From NCBI GenBank assembly GCA_000708835.1, contig DF237003.1, positions 43,419 to 107,418 on the forward strand: DNA of 64,000 nt. Reading direction: 5' to 3'. The position numbers were made by a program, and so were the translations under genes. Source of the DNA: Klebsormidium nitens (taxonomy: Eukaryota > Streptophyta > Klebsormidiophyceae > Klebsormidiales > Klebsormidiaceae). Below the pieces are notes generated by a model. The model was not told where the DNA came from, did not search any database, and worked only from the letters and a program-made list of their open reading frames with translations. The number at the start of each line of letters is the position of its first letter. Positions within the stretch are counted from its first letter, which is position 1. Positions 12,801 through 24,300 of the stretch are shown here, piece after piece.

Positions 12801-15800
12801 TGCATGATTGTGGAAACCGACGGGCTGCACAGTACCTGCAATGACTTCTAGCATGCAGGACTTTGGATAGCCTGTCAAAAAGATGACAGGCTAAACAGAC
12901 GCCAAAATAACTAGACAGGGGGCGTCTCTCACTGGCAGCCAGGCTGACAAAGGGCGGGACGGTAAAGTTGTTGCTGGCGCCCACTGCCAGCAGGCCCGCG
13001 TCCCGGTTGTCGCACAGCCAGCCGCTCCCGCTGACGCCAGCAGGGCACGCGCAGACGGGAACTCCCCCAGAAAGAGTACACGTGGCAATGGGGTCGCACG
13101 GGTTGTTCACGCCGCAGTTGGCGAAGGCGCAGCCTGCCGCAACGAGAAGAATGGTGAAGTGAGGGATGTCGAGGGAGAGGAAATTAGAGGAATGTTTGGC
13201 GAGTTTGCCTTTCCGTTGCAACGGAATGCCGCTGCTTTTAAAGGAGAACTGACGTGGGCGTTTGTAGGGATTCTTGATAGACGGGGGAAAAACCTGTGCA
13301 GCAAGCTGAAGAAGCAGGATCCAGTCTCGACACGTTTGGAGACGTTAGCGGACCCCTAAACTTTTGCGATGTTTCCTGCCGCTTCACAACCAAACCCGCT
13401 GTATTGCAACAGGCGAAGAAACTGCTTCTCAGTTCGCAAGTCGACGTCCGGGCAACACTCACTTGAGTTGACGACCCCGCCAGCCCCCGGCACGACTATC
13501 CCCACCGGTTGGCTCGGGCAAAAGTTGGTCGTCCCGTCCGAGGGGCTGTTCGCCACCCTGATTCCGGCCCCCCCCAGCACAGAGTCTGCGCTGTTGCGCG
13601 TAAAGACGTTGGGGCTAGCAACAGTTGCATAGCTGTCGTCTAAAGACATTGCACCCCCTAACGGCGCATAGTTCTGGATGAAGTTGTTCCCGCTGAGGAG
13701 CGTGAAGTAGCTGCTCTCGTCGAACACGGCCCCGCCGCTCTCCTGCAAACGGTGGGCTAAGGTAAGGAGTCCTTCTTAGCAGGGGGGAGTAAGCAGAAAA
13801 CTTCGCCTCAGCTCTATGGTGCACAGAAGCGACGGCAAAGCCGCTCTCCTGCAAACTGCGGGCTGAGATAAGGACTCCTTAGCAGGGGGGGTGAGTAAGC
13901 AGAAAACTTCGCCTCAGCTCTATGGTACACAGAAGCGACGGCAACGCCGTTCTCCTGCAAAGTGCGAGCTAAGACAAGGACTCCATATTAGCAGGGGGGA
14001 TTCGAGCAGGAAGCTTTGCTTCAACTCCTTGGCGCACAGAAGTCGGGCCGCCGCCAAGTGGTGAGTGTATGATTCGCTACTCGCGACAGAAATGCTGCCG
14101 CGTTCCCGTCTGCGAGCGGCTCGAACGACCGTCTCATCGGGACAGACGAGATACAAGCAACACCCTTGCAAGCAAGCTCAGTACTTGTCCGTTCCATACG
14201 TTTGTGGCTGTGCACAACTGCAAGTGGAAGTGGTTCGACGAAAGCCGTCTAGAGCGGCGATGGCCCCGCCCCACCAGCATCTTTCAAAGCTCCAGCTTAC
14301 AAAGAGGACGTAAGAAGACCTGCCCAATCTCAAAGAGGAAACCTGACGCACCAGCTTTGCAGTTGCCACATGGCGGCCTTGACTCGAAGTTCAGCTGCCA
14401 TCGAAACAAACGCTTTAAAGCGCAGAGAACCCCTTGCTCGACGTCGTCTTTCGTATCATCATGCGATTACATCCAATGCAACAAGACACGGAAAAAAAAG
14501 CGGGCGGGGTGTCCTCACGTAGGCCGTATTGTTGGCAAAGGTGTTGCCAGCGATGGTGATATTCCGCGTACCCGAGTCCACGTAGACCGCCCTGCAAGCA
14601 GAACCGCACGTGCTTCTTAAGTCTGTCTCTAGCTCGAAGATTGGGGGGAGGCCAAGATAGACGAGCAGTCTAATACTTCTAGGGCTTTTTCTCATATGTC
14701 AGCAGTTGCGGGTATTTTGTTGGGGCTGTTAGGTGATGGTTTCTTTTTGCATCTTTGGTTGGATCTTGTCGACGTTTAGGGCCAGAAAACGTTCGTATCT
14801 TGTCTGTAGCACGAGAGACGGTCCGTCCTTTGCTCTCAGAAAAGGCCCGTTCGGACACTGGTCAAAACTGGCTAGGCACTATGCGGTCGGACCGGCAATG
14901 CTGATACGCAAAATGCCCTGAAATCTTTGCTTCGAATGCCTAGAAGCGGCCGTAGCTACAGAAAACAATCTGGATGACCGAACGCACGCCTTAAAGATAG
15001 GGTTAGCTTATGCTTTCGACATCCTGAATCAAGAGTACTGTCTTGCCAGACCACAGGGGACATAACAGTCAGCAAACAATGCGGCAACCAGATTGCAACA
15101 CGTTACTTGACCGCCCACCTGATCAAAATAAGATGCTCAGATTTGACGGGCCATCATCTGTCGTCGCAAGGCCTAATTACTTAATACCTGTGTCTCGAAA
15201 CGCCGAGACCTTTCGGCGGATGACCTCGATGCTGAAATCACAGTGATGAAGTGGGGCCAAAGTTCGTAATGAGGCTGCCCCAAACGGGTACAGAAACTCT
15301 TCTTGAATGGGTCCAATCACGCACCCGCCTTTCGACGTCGCATTGTTGTACAGAAAGAGGGACCCGCGGATGGAGTTCGTGGCAACCGTGGGGCCGAAGG
15401 AGTCGTACAGAGAATACACGTTGATGGCCCCGCCTTCCTGCGGCAGCGTACACAAACTTCTGGGTTAGGTTGACTGAGAGCTTGTTAACTAAAGGTTCTG
15501 CTTGGGACTACGAACGAAATCCAGAACCTAACCCGCTCTAGAACCCAGTTTAACTACCCAGATCAAAACGCGTTTTGCCGGGCAGTTTGGTTAGTCAACA
15601 TGGTCCTTAGTCAACGTGAGATTGGGGGAATTAGCGCAAACAACCCAGCGTTCTGGGCAGTCTCGGAAAATAGAGGCGAGGGAGCGAAAGCACGAAGAGG
15701 TGGCGGGCAAAGGTTGCAGGATAGCAAGAAGACGCATGGAACGTGCACCACGTACATCAAGAGGCTGCGCGTTTGCTTATATGCCGGATCGTCTGTCTCA

Positions 15801-18800
15801 GACAGCTGGTTCCGAGTGGCTATTGCCGGTGCGGAATTGTCGGGTCACGACCGTCTATCCGGAATTGCGAACCCAAGTTCAAGTTTTACACAAGCGAGTG
15901 TGGATCTGCAAAATCTTTCCTGCGACACACGTTCTCGAGATCCTGGGAAACGAACACTTGCGGCAATTATCTAGGACTCTCGACATCAAAGTAAGTGATG
16001 GATCGTTTGAGAGGATGCCATTTACACCTGGTCTCGCAGAAGAGCGAATAAAGGAGCCATCAAAATCGATCAGGGCCAAAAGGTGGCTCTTCTGCTAGAC
16101 GGCGAAGGAAAGAGAATACGATAGACGTGACCTTGCAAGCGGGTTAGCTAGAATGGTCGGAGGCCTTGTCTTACGTCCGCACTGTTCTGCGTGAAGTTAG
16201 AGTTCCTGACGTCTATGGCTGTCCCATCAGCGTACAGGGCCCCTCCGCCGGAAGATGCGCTGTTGTTCACAAACTGGCAAGCTGTGATGGTGGCGTTTCC
16301 CTGGTAGTAGATCGCACCTGCACCACCAGACTTACTTTAAGAATGATGAAACCAGGCTTCAGATTATTCTGCGGCTCCGCTTCTACGTGAGACGCCGTTC
16401 GAAGCAATGACAAGGATTACTAGTATGGATCGAAGCCTGTAGCCTTGTTGAACGGTCGAAGAGGAAGAGTCGAAGGGTATCATATAGCAACTTGACATCA
16501 CTCACAACAAAGGACCTTGAGCGTAAATCTGCTGTCTGTTCAGCAGAGAGCTGCAGTAGCCCCGTGCAGTTGGGTGCAAATCATGAAAGGCTGGACGCTT
16601 TCGGACCCTCTGCCCTTCGTGCTTCTGCGCAGGCAAGCTCGATTTCATTTCCTCCCAGGGATGTGCCCAGACCGTTCTGTCTTTGAGTACTGCCTTTGAG
16701 TACGGTGTGGGCGAGTGCAAAGTGAAGAGAGATGGGCGGAGAGAAGCGCCTCTTCCCGTTTCAGCCAAGAGGCTTTTCCGTGTCCCTTGGCAACGCCCTC
16801 CCGTTTATCTTCCCTGATCAAGCCTCTCCCATCTCCGCAACTGGTGATTGCCCCCTTTCTCCTCACTCTTCGGTCGTGCAAGCAGTCCTTCCCGGTTTGC
16901 TCTACACGTGTTCTCCCGCTCCATCGTTTCAAGATATAATCTCACCTCCGTACGACGCACGGTTGTTGGTGAACAGCACGGTATCGGCCACCAAGTATGT
17001 AGACGACCGCGCATAGATCGCGCCGCCGTATGTCCCGCTCGAGGTGCTCGATCTGGAGGTCTGCAAAACGAACCATTTCGTAAGCCGGAAATTGCGGCGC
17101 ATGGGTGTCTTACATGGACTCTCAATTGTGTGCTGAAGCACCTTCATGGGGACAAGGAGAAAGCTGATGCTAGGGCTTTCTGGAACCTAGTGAATCACCG
17201 TCGGATTCGATCGAGCGGTTCCAAGTTTCGTGAACCGCAGTCGAACAGCCTCCAATCGGACGGTTTGCGCGTTGAAAGGAGCCCTCACTAATATTGGACG
17301 ATGTCAATTGTATTTTGACAGCCCCAGCCTTTGCTTCGTTCCAGTACCGACTCTCTTTTCTCCGCTCTTTCATGACACGACATCAAGCAGCAAGAAAACG
17401 CTTCCCTTTGCAAGGACGATTGCAGGCACCAGGAATTCCAACGCGCAGTTACAAGAAAGCGAAACCCTTTTGATCATGATTTCTCCTAATCCCTGAGCGC
17501 AGCATGACAGCGATCCGCCACATACACGTGCCCTCTAACGAGCGGCCCTGGCAGTGCTACGAGAGATGAATTTGAGCAGTGGCCAAGGTAAGAAGCTCAG
17601 GAATCTAAGCTGAGGAGCGGCTTTCGGCTACAGATCCGACGTGGAGAGTTTCGAAAGCAGGGGCACTCACATCGCCTTTGTCCAGCCACAGGTTCCGGAA
17701 GATGACGTTCCCGGCGTTTGCAGCGACGTCGAAGAGTCGCAGCTGCAAGGAGAGTTATCTTCTACAAAATAGTAACACAATCGCACCCTGCTTACAGACA
17801 CGATCTTGTTATGATTTGGTTTCATGAATTTGATTGGCATCTCAGACTTGGGTGCAATGTTTGGAGTTGGAGTCTATGTAGAGGGCTAGGCATGATCGTC
17901 TCTGTAAGCATCAAGTGCTCCCTCACAGCCAAGAGAATGCGGCACATATGTTTGGCTCTGCAGTTGGGATTCGACATCCGTGTATGCTAAGCAAGAGGCC
18001 GGACGAGCATTACATGCATTTCAGAATAGATGAAGAATATAGTCTCAAGAAACAGCCCGAACCCTTGGTTGAAGCCAGACAAACAAGCAATGGACAATCT
18101 GCCATGTCAGACCGGAGACAAGGAGAATCGGTACCGGACGGAAGATTAAGGCCGGGGCCTGTTGGAACCTCAATAGCGACGTCACCCCTGTCTGCATTTC
18201 TCATTGACGCCGTCCGATTGTCGGCACCACAACATCTGACGGCGTGAACGAAGTTTGAAACCCGATTCTTGGGTTGCTGAGTCTTGTGCACAGCAGAGGT
18301 CCAATAGCAGCTTATTGAGTTCCGACGCTTCAGAACCGGAGGAGTCTACGTTTCGATTGACATAACCCGATTTCCAACTGGCCCCAGCCTCAGCTTCTTC
18401 CTGGTACCGATTCTCCTGATCCCCGCTCTGTCAGCCTGCTGCTCCAGAGCATTGAGCGGTGAGTCGCCAATATAAGGGCACAGAGGAGGACGATAGCTTA
18501 CGCTGGTGGTACTCGTGGATGGCGCAGCGTAGATGCGGCAGCCGGGAGAAGGGCATTGCCCAACTAGGGTGATGGACCGCTGGATCCCAATGGTGGCAGA
18601 AAGCGCAATGTCGCTGCAGGGGGGCACCCAAAAAACCTTTTGTTTAGCTAGGAGATTAATACACATGGACAGAGTGAGAGCTGGAGGTGTGCAACGGGGA
18701 GATTTGGGTCAGCTAACTGCGTCAACAGTTTGTTATGAATCTGAAGCGCAGCCATGCAGCTGATCTGTTGGGGGCGTATTAGACAGGACTGTGTAGGCCG

Positions 18801-20246
18801 ATGAAAGGGGACTTGAGATTGCGAAGACTGCATATCTACCACGTCATTGAGACGGGCTCCTCGGTTGAGTACTCAAGAGTAGAAGGCAGACACGACAAAG
18901 TCAAATAGCACGGAATGTCACAAACTTCAGGCCCTGGACATGTAAAACCTTCCCTGTTGCAGCCAACAGCGCTCACTTGCAAATGTTGACGATCGCATCC
19001 CCCGCCAGGTTGCTAGCGGCGCTTTGCAGCCCCAAAGCGTCCTGCACGCCGACGCACGCCTGCCCCGCAACTGCAAAGGAATCCGAAGACTTTGATTTAC
19101 AGGAGTATAAGGTTTGGCGATCGTTCTCATCCGAACTGCCCGGCCTTGCATCTGGAACCATAAAGTCTTGTTGAATTCTCAACTTTCTTGTCCGTTTGCA
19201 GTGGCGTGCAAGTATCGTATGAGTAGCACTCCGATGGTGTACAAACCCTTGCTCAAGCAAATGTTGCTTTCTGGGGGCAGAATTTTGACCCTCTGCGATG
19301 TACGGAAGAGCTCCTCAGAATCTCCTGAGCAGCCACCCCCGAATTGCCCACATTTGTGCGATTGCAGTTTCCCAGCCACCCCCTGTGAGCCCACATTCGA
19401 CATTTGATTCTGGTTCCAATTTGCAGGTCTTGGCAATTGAAGATGCTGCAGGCAGATACCAAAACAGCCCATCCCACAGCAAGCTTGTTCGGTCAAGGTG
19501 GTAGTATCTTTAATTGTAAGAGCCCGCTTCTGTCCAACGCTGCTCAATGTGCCGTCCAAGCAACACCGTGAGTGGCACGGGAACAAATATTGCGACCTTA
19601 GAATGCAAAAGCTGTGGCGAATTTGTGACAATGCTGTTTCAAAGCCTTGCCATTTACAGAAAACAAGAACGTCCCGCTCAAAAACCTGGCCCGTATACCC
19701 ACGCACATTCTTCAACAACAATTGCCCAATTGAAAGCATTCTTTGTCCAGATATGCCGTCACCAACTTCTTAGTACCGACAGATTACTTTCAACAGGACC
19801 AACCCTACCATTGGATAGCCTGTTTCCTTATAATAGCCGTCCAGATTCACAATCTTGGCAGTCGCGAGCTGTAACACACCCCGAACACCTCCTGTGTCGA
19901 TGTGCCCCATAATGTGGTAATTTCCAGCCATGTCCGCGCTTGACCAAAACTTCAGGTAAACCCTCAGAGTGGGTGCCCCTCACTTCCCAAGCATTGCCAA
20001 GCTTCTCGCAATTACAATTCCCTGTGAGAATTGCCTGAAAGCCCCAAGAAACCCTTCCTTGTCACGAGGCTCCACTTTGCGCCATCGTTAGAAAAGCCCA
20101 CGAGTCCCTCAATGCTCACAATTTCAAGGGAGAAACCGCGCATTGCCACAATTCTCTGGCTGTGGCTCACCTCCATTCATCCGGCTAGCGCAGAAGACCA
20201 CCGTCAGCCAAAAGGCGGCCAATGCCGCTGCCTTTGGGGGCAACAT
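6873..20246 (-). CDS. RLK-1: receptor-like kinase with beta-helix (POMP-like) and EGF ectodomain, 17 exons, 933 aa
   Basis: Exons (minus): 20246-20171, 19070-18977, 18613-18502, 17742-17671, 17060-16946, 16317-16175, 15437-15325, 14591-14519, 13742-13463, 13133-12933, 12370-12002, 11501-11311, 10724-10565, 9757-9603, 8981-8871, 8346-8233, 7295-6873. All phases fit and the sum is 934 codons including TAG. A signal peptide (residues 1-25) is followed by a right-handed beta-helix (about 57-355) of repeats like GGAIY..FTNN.A..GG, as in polymorphic outer membrane/pectin-lyase-like folds. One EGF-like module follows (about 360-400, six Cys), then a Pro/Thr linker, one membrane span (about 487-511) with a KKKR stop, and a Ser/Thr kinase. 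Kinase residues seen: GEGAYGKV loop, K606, [10 protein letters not shown] with D703, DFG at 721, APE. It is an RD kinase of the RLK/Pelle group. It probably senses wall or extracellular carbohydrate or protein ligands; the ligand is unknown. Exon 7 is ended at GG|GTGCGT because that joins a perfect GGAVYV repeat. Confidence 0.93.
10415..11050 (-). repeat. Decayed duplicate copies of RLK-1 exon 13 in the flanking introns
   Basis: Exon 13 (10724-10565) encodes the alpha-C helix region ([17 protein letters not shown]). Two further copies of its 5' half, with an acceptor-like CAG, lie upstream in intron 12 at about 11046-10985 (well kept, LGRVRYRS) and 10890-10857 (badly decayed). A copy of its 3' half ([14 protein letters not shown], with donor) lies downstream at about 10460-10415. 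None can replace the whole exon. They may act as decoy splice sites. Confidence 0.85.
13738..14055. repeat. 106-bp tandem repeat, three units, covering the acceptor of RLK-1 exon 9
   Basis: The sequence CTCCTGCAAA and its flank recur at 13740, 13846 and 13952, a period of 106 bp. Units 1 and 2 are nearly identical; unit 3 is more diverged. On the minus strand each unit carries TTTGCAG|GAG, so exon 9 of RLK-1 (13742-13463) has three potential 3' splice sites in a row, of which only the one nearest the exon opens directly into the beta-helix frame. Confidence 0.9.
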
Positions 20247-21374
20247 TGCCTTTTGACGTCCTTGCAGTGAGGTTACTGTTCTGCCTGATATTCAAATAAA
20301 ATTACGAGTTGACTGTTCCTCAGCAGCTCAGCTAGCGGAGTTTAGCAGCTACAGGTCGCCATACGGGCTCTTTGTGTGCGTTCCATGGAGGGGAAGTGAG
20401 CTCTCTGCTTCCCCAAAAGCTTTCACAAAATTTCAGCTTTGTAGTCTTAGAGTCGCAGCTGCAGGAAAGAATGACATTGAAAGAAGCTAGGTACAGCTCA
20501 GCAATCAGTATAGAGCTCTGCATTGTCTGCACACTAACTGCACAGCTTCCTGAGCAGCCGCGTCACGGGCCACGGCTTCAATAACCGGTGCTCCTAAGTG
20601 CTCCCTCTCCAATCATCGCGTTTACCGGGCGTCATGGGCACGCACGGTACGGACACATTCGCTCAACGGTCTGCCTCAGAGAACTTGAGTCGTCGATCTG
20701 CAACATCGAACGGACCGATATGTTCTCAGTACGGACATGAACTTAGGCTAACTACCTAAGTTCTAACCATCATCAATGATGTCAGATGAACTTTACACAA
20801 TCATCATCAACTTGGATACCTGCCGGTACTTGACGTGCATTGCACACTGCGCTGTGGACACAGCACACATCACAGATTGACAGAGACTTTAAAAGTGTCA
20901 CTACCTAGGTGCCGTAGTACCGATAGGTACCGAGTCTGTAGCACTGCTTGACCCGGTTGACCAACTGTGTACAGCGCTTACAGCGCTTGATAGCGTAGGT
21001 ATCATGGTACCACCTCAGAGTCAGGGGTACGGTACCTACTACCTAGCCAGAGAAGATCCTATGAAGGAAGATTCAAGAGACGGTGAAATCAAGAAGACGC
21101 GCACTTGGAAGTTGGATGCATTGAGCAGCACACGACTTCTCTTTTGGGGATATGCAAAGATTGTTGCAGGTGGCACAACCCAATGCCAGCGGCAGGGATG
21201 CGTAAAGCATGGAGAGAGTAAAGAGTTTCCATGGCAATTTTACTGCAGTGAATTGGCAGATGAAACTTCGACAGCGGTGTGCGTGATGTGTCAGCCGCCA
21301 ATGGTTGCGGAAGGAGGGCCGGGATGTTGAAGGTTGGGCTTGCAGATTAGGGTTTCAGATTAGGGTTTGCGACC
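20247..21374. other. Divergent intergenic region between RLK-1 and the RING gene
   Basis: This 1.1-kb stretch holds the 5' flanks of both genes, which are transcribed away from each other. No coding frame is supported; a 108-codon frame at 21004-21330 ends just before the RING start and is probably leader. The part from 20820 to 21050 is rich in GGTACC and GGTACY boxes, many of them palindromic. Confidence 0.5.
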
Positions 21375-24300
21375 ATGGAGTACACCAGTTTGCAGTGCCC
21401 CATCTGCCTGGAGATCCTTGATCAACCTGTGGAGACGGATTGCGGGCACGCATTCTGCGAGGTGAGGCATCGCCTTCCCCTCAGGACCAAAACGAAGTGC
21501 TGATGTCAGCATTGGGCGCTAATCGGGGCCCAGCAGCCAGCATGTGAGCCCGCAATTGAACAGAATTGAAGGGGATTTACCGGCAGCTCTTATGAAGAGG
21601 CACTCGGTCAGGTGTTGAACAGTCACAGATGGTCATCACGTAGGGCGCTGGTCATGCAACCATGGATTTCCATTGTCTGCTTGCATAAGTAACATTCTGG
21701 CGGTGACAAAGCCAACTGTCTGGTTTATTTACGGCGGTGGTTGGCTGGTCTGTGCAAAGGGAGCCCGAGGAAGGCCTTGCTGAAAGATAATTCATGTGGT
21801 GAACAACATCCGGGTACATGTTTGCACGGAGCTCCTCTATCCCCAAAAGTAAATGCAACGAGGATCAAACAACCTTGAAACTTGATTCATAGCCTGACAC
21901 ATACCTCCGAGCCATATCAATAGGGCGTACGGAGTTCATCGCACTCTGCTTGATGGGGCGGAAAGGAGGAACGGTAGAAGAAGACTCGCTTGTTGCCCTC
22001 CAGGAAAATACCTAACTCCGTCTTCAGTGGGCGTCCAACAGCTCAGAGCCGCCCAAGGATGACCTACACTAACTTATGTTACTGGGCTAGGGAATCTGAT
22101 CTTGAAAGGCATCATCGTTGAGTTTGAAAAGACGGGCCCACTCATGCAAGACAGCAACTTTTTAGCCCCCACTCTTCAATGGATATGAAAAGCCGTCCAG
22201 TATGCTTGTCGCTAGCAAATTACAAAGTACAAAAGATGCTTGAACCCAGATGCCCTCCCAGGCACTTGCCAGCTGTCACCCCGGCCTGCCAGTTATGCCA
22301 GCTGTCAATCTCCGCCTGCCACTTGGTGACCAACATACCAGAACGTTCCTCCTTCTTTCACCACCACAGATTGGATCGTTTTCTCACTTGCCACCACGTT
22401 CCGCCACCTGTCAGCTGATCCATATCCTTATCCACATATCAGGAGTGCCTGCTGAAGAGCGTCCAGGTGTCGCCCATCTGCCCCACCTGCCGCTTCCGCA
22501 TCACAGGTGTCATCCCCTCCTTCACGCTGCGGCACGTCGTCTTTGAGTTCAAAAAGAAGAAGCAGCTTCAGAAGAGATTGAACGAGGCAGGCGTTCAGCA
22601 GTCGACTGCAGCTCCTCCAGACACTGTGAGCTTCATCTCCTGGATTGCTTCTTCCATCGTTCCTTCCTGTCCTTCTCCACTTGTGTGTGTCCACCTTGTC
22701 TTTTTTTTCCTTCTTTTTGTTCCCTTAAGAGTGTTTGATGCTCCACTCTTTCTTTCGTTTCCAGTCTTGTCTCAAACTATTGAGCATCTAGCCTTCTGAT
22801 TGACAGCAAAAACCAAGCTTTGGGTAAAGAGACGCAGCAGTGTATCCAAGTCTGATGAAAGAGTCCCACTTCAACAACAGATGTAGGAACCGGCTGAAGT
22901 GCGGTGAATCTGAGCGCACCCCATGCTCTTGGATGCAGAGTTTTATGGACAGGCCGAGCTCTTGAGGGCCCCTTTCTCCAAGTCCCGAATCACCTGTCTT
23001 GCAGAGTTCTGCCCTGAAGTTGTTCTACACCGGCCAACTAAACGATTTTCCAAAGACTAATTAGTGGTTTTGCCTCTGTCGCAGGCCCCGGATGCACCCT
23101 CCTCCGATGTCCAGGACGAGAAGCTCGCGCCAACCCCCCCCTCCGAGGACTCAGCCACTCAGCCCCCCCTCCCTCCGGTCATCACACGTAGGGGGCCCAG
23201 CCAGCCGCTCGTGAAAAAGACGATCCAAGTGCACTTCGTCCCTCGCCACCCGTTCCTGTTCACTGGAGGGGGGTTCGATCCAGGGAACGTGTTTCTGGCC
23301 GAGGGCGTGGCGGAGTTTTGCAGCCTGACAGAATTTAATGGTGAGACCTTGTTCCTGCTAGCTGCTTGAAAGAGGCAGGGGTTTCAAGTGAGATCTGAAG
23401 ATGCTCAAGTCTCGAGAAAAGGAACAACGATTAGAAGGACCTTTCTCGTTTAAGGGCACAGCCATGAAGACTGAGTTCCAAAAGTCCTAACGTGCCTGGA
23501 AAGTCTCTTCGATCGCGTCTCAAGAACTTAACCAGCTGAAAGTCTTCCCAAGGTCAAGTCTGTGCTCGACTCTTTCTTCAATCGGTAATCCATAAATAAT
23601 TTTCGGGCTGCCACTTTTCATTTCCACTTGCAATACTCTGGACCTAAACCTAGAGCAAGCCTTGGCGAAGTAATTTCTTGTATGAGTCTTACTGTGAACC
23701 GGCATCCTTTTCATCATGCTTGTTGCACGGAGCTCAAACGCTTCGCCCTCCCAGCTGCCTTGTCAATGCTGACGTCACTCTGATGTCTCACGTAAGCTTG
23801 ACCTCAACTCCTCTCCCGTGCGCAGACTTCATTTCGGAGGCCAATATCATCGCCCGGAAGTACACCCCGACCTTTTTGGAGGTGTGGGTCTTGGGCGGGC
23901 TGCTGTGCCCGGTTGGCGGCTGTTGCCTGCTCTGCTGGTGGGCCGACACCGCCAAGGAGAAGCTCAGGTGAGAAGGCGCCTGAGGAGTGTTTGGGAAAGG
24001 AATGCTTACGGCAGAAGTTTTTTGTGAAAACAACGGAAGGAACTTTTTTCCAGAGTTGAAGGCCCGGGAACGAGGCTGCTGTTTGCTCTGCTGGTGGGCC
24101 GACACCGCCAAGGAGCTAGAAGCTCAGGTGGGAATATGTCTTTTTGTTTCCACCTCAGAAGTGTTTGGACCAAAGACAATGCTCACAATCAAAAGTCGTT
24201 TAATGGACGGGGGGAAAAGTCTTCTTGAAACAAGACTTCGGAACGAGGCTGCTGTTTGCGCTGCTGGTGGGCCGACACCGCCAAGGAGAAGCTCAGGTGA

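Noticed and set aside
15265-15325. Continuation of RLK-1 exon 7 past the GGCGG|GTGCGT donor (reading ..[10 protein letters not shown])
   Set aside because: Splicing at GTGCGT gives a perfect GGAVYV beta-helix repeat with exon 8 in both paralogues, while reading on meets a stop soon in RLK-2.
6873-20246. Bacterial origin of the polymorphic-outer-membrane-like repeats (recent transfer)
   Set aside because: The repeats are spread over many phase-matched introns and joined to a plant-type kinase, so a recent transfer is unlikely; an ancient one cannot be tested here.
21004-21330. 108-codon frame upstream of the RING gene as a separate protein
   Set aside because: No motif and no splice support; it lies in the probable 5' leader and starts inside GGTACC-rich repeats.
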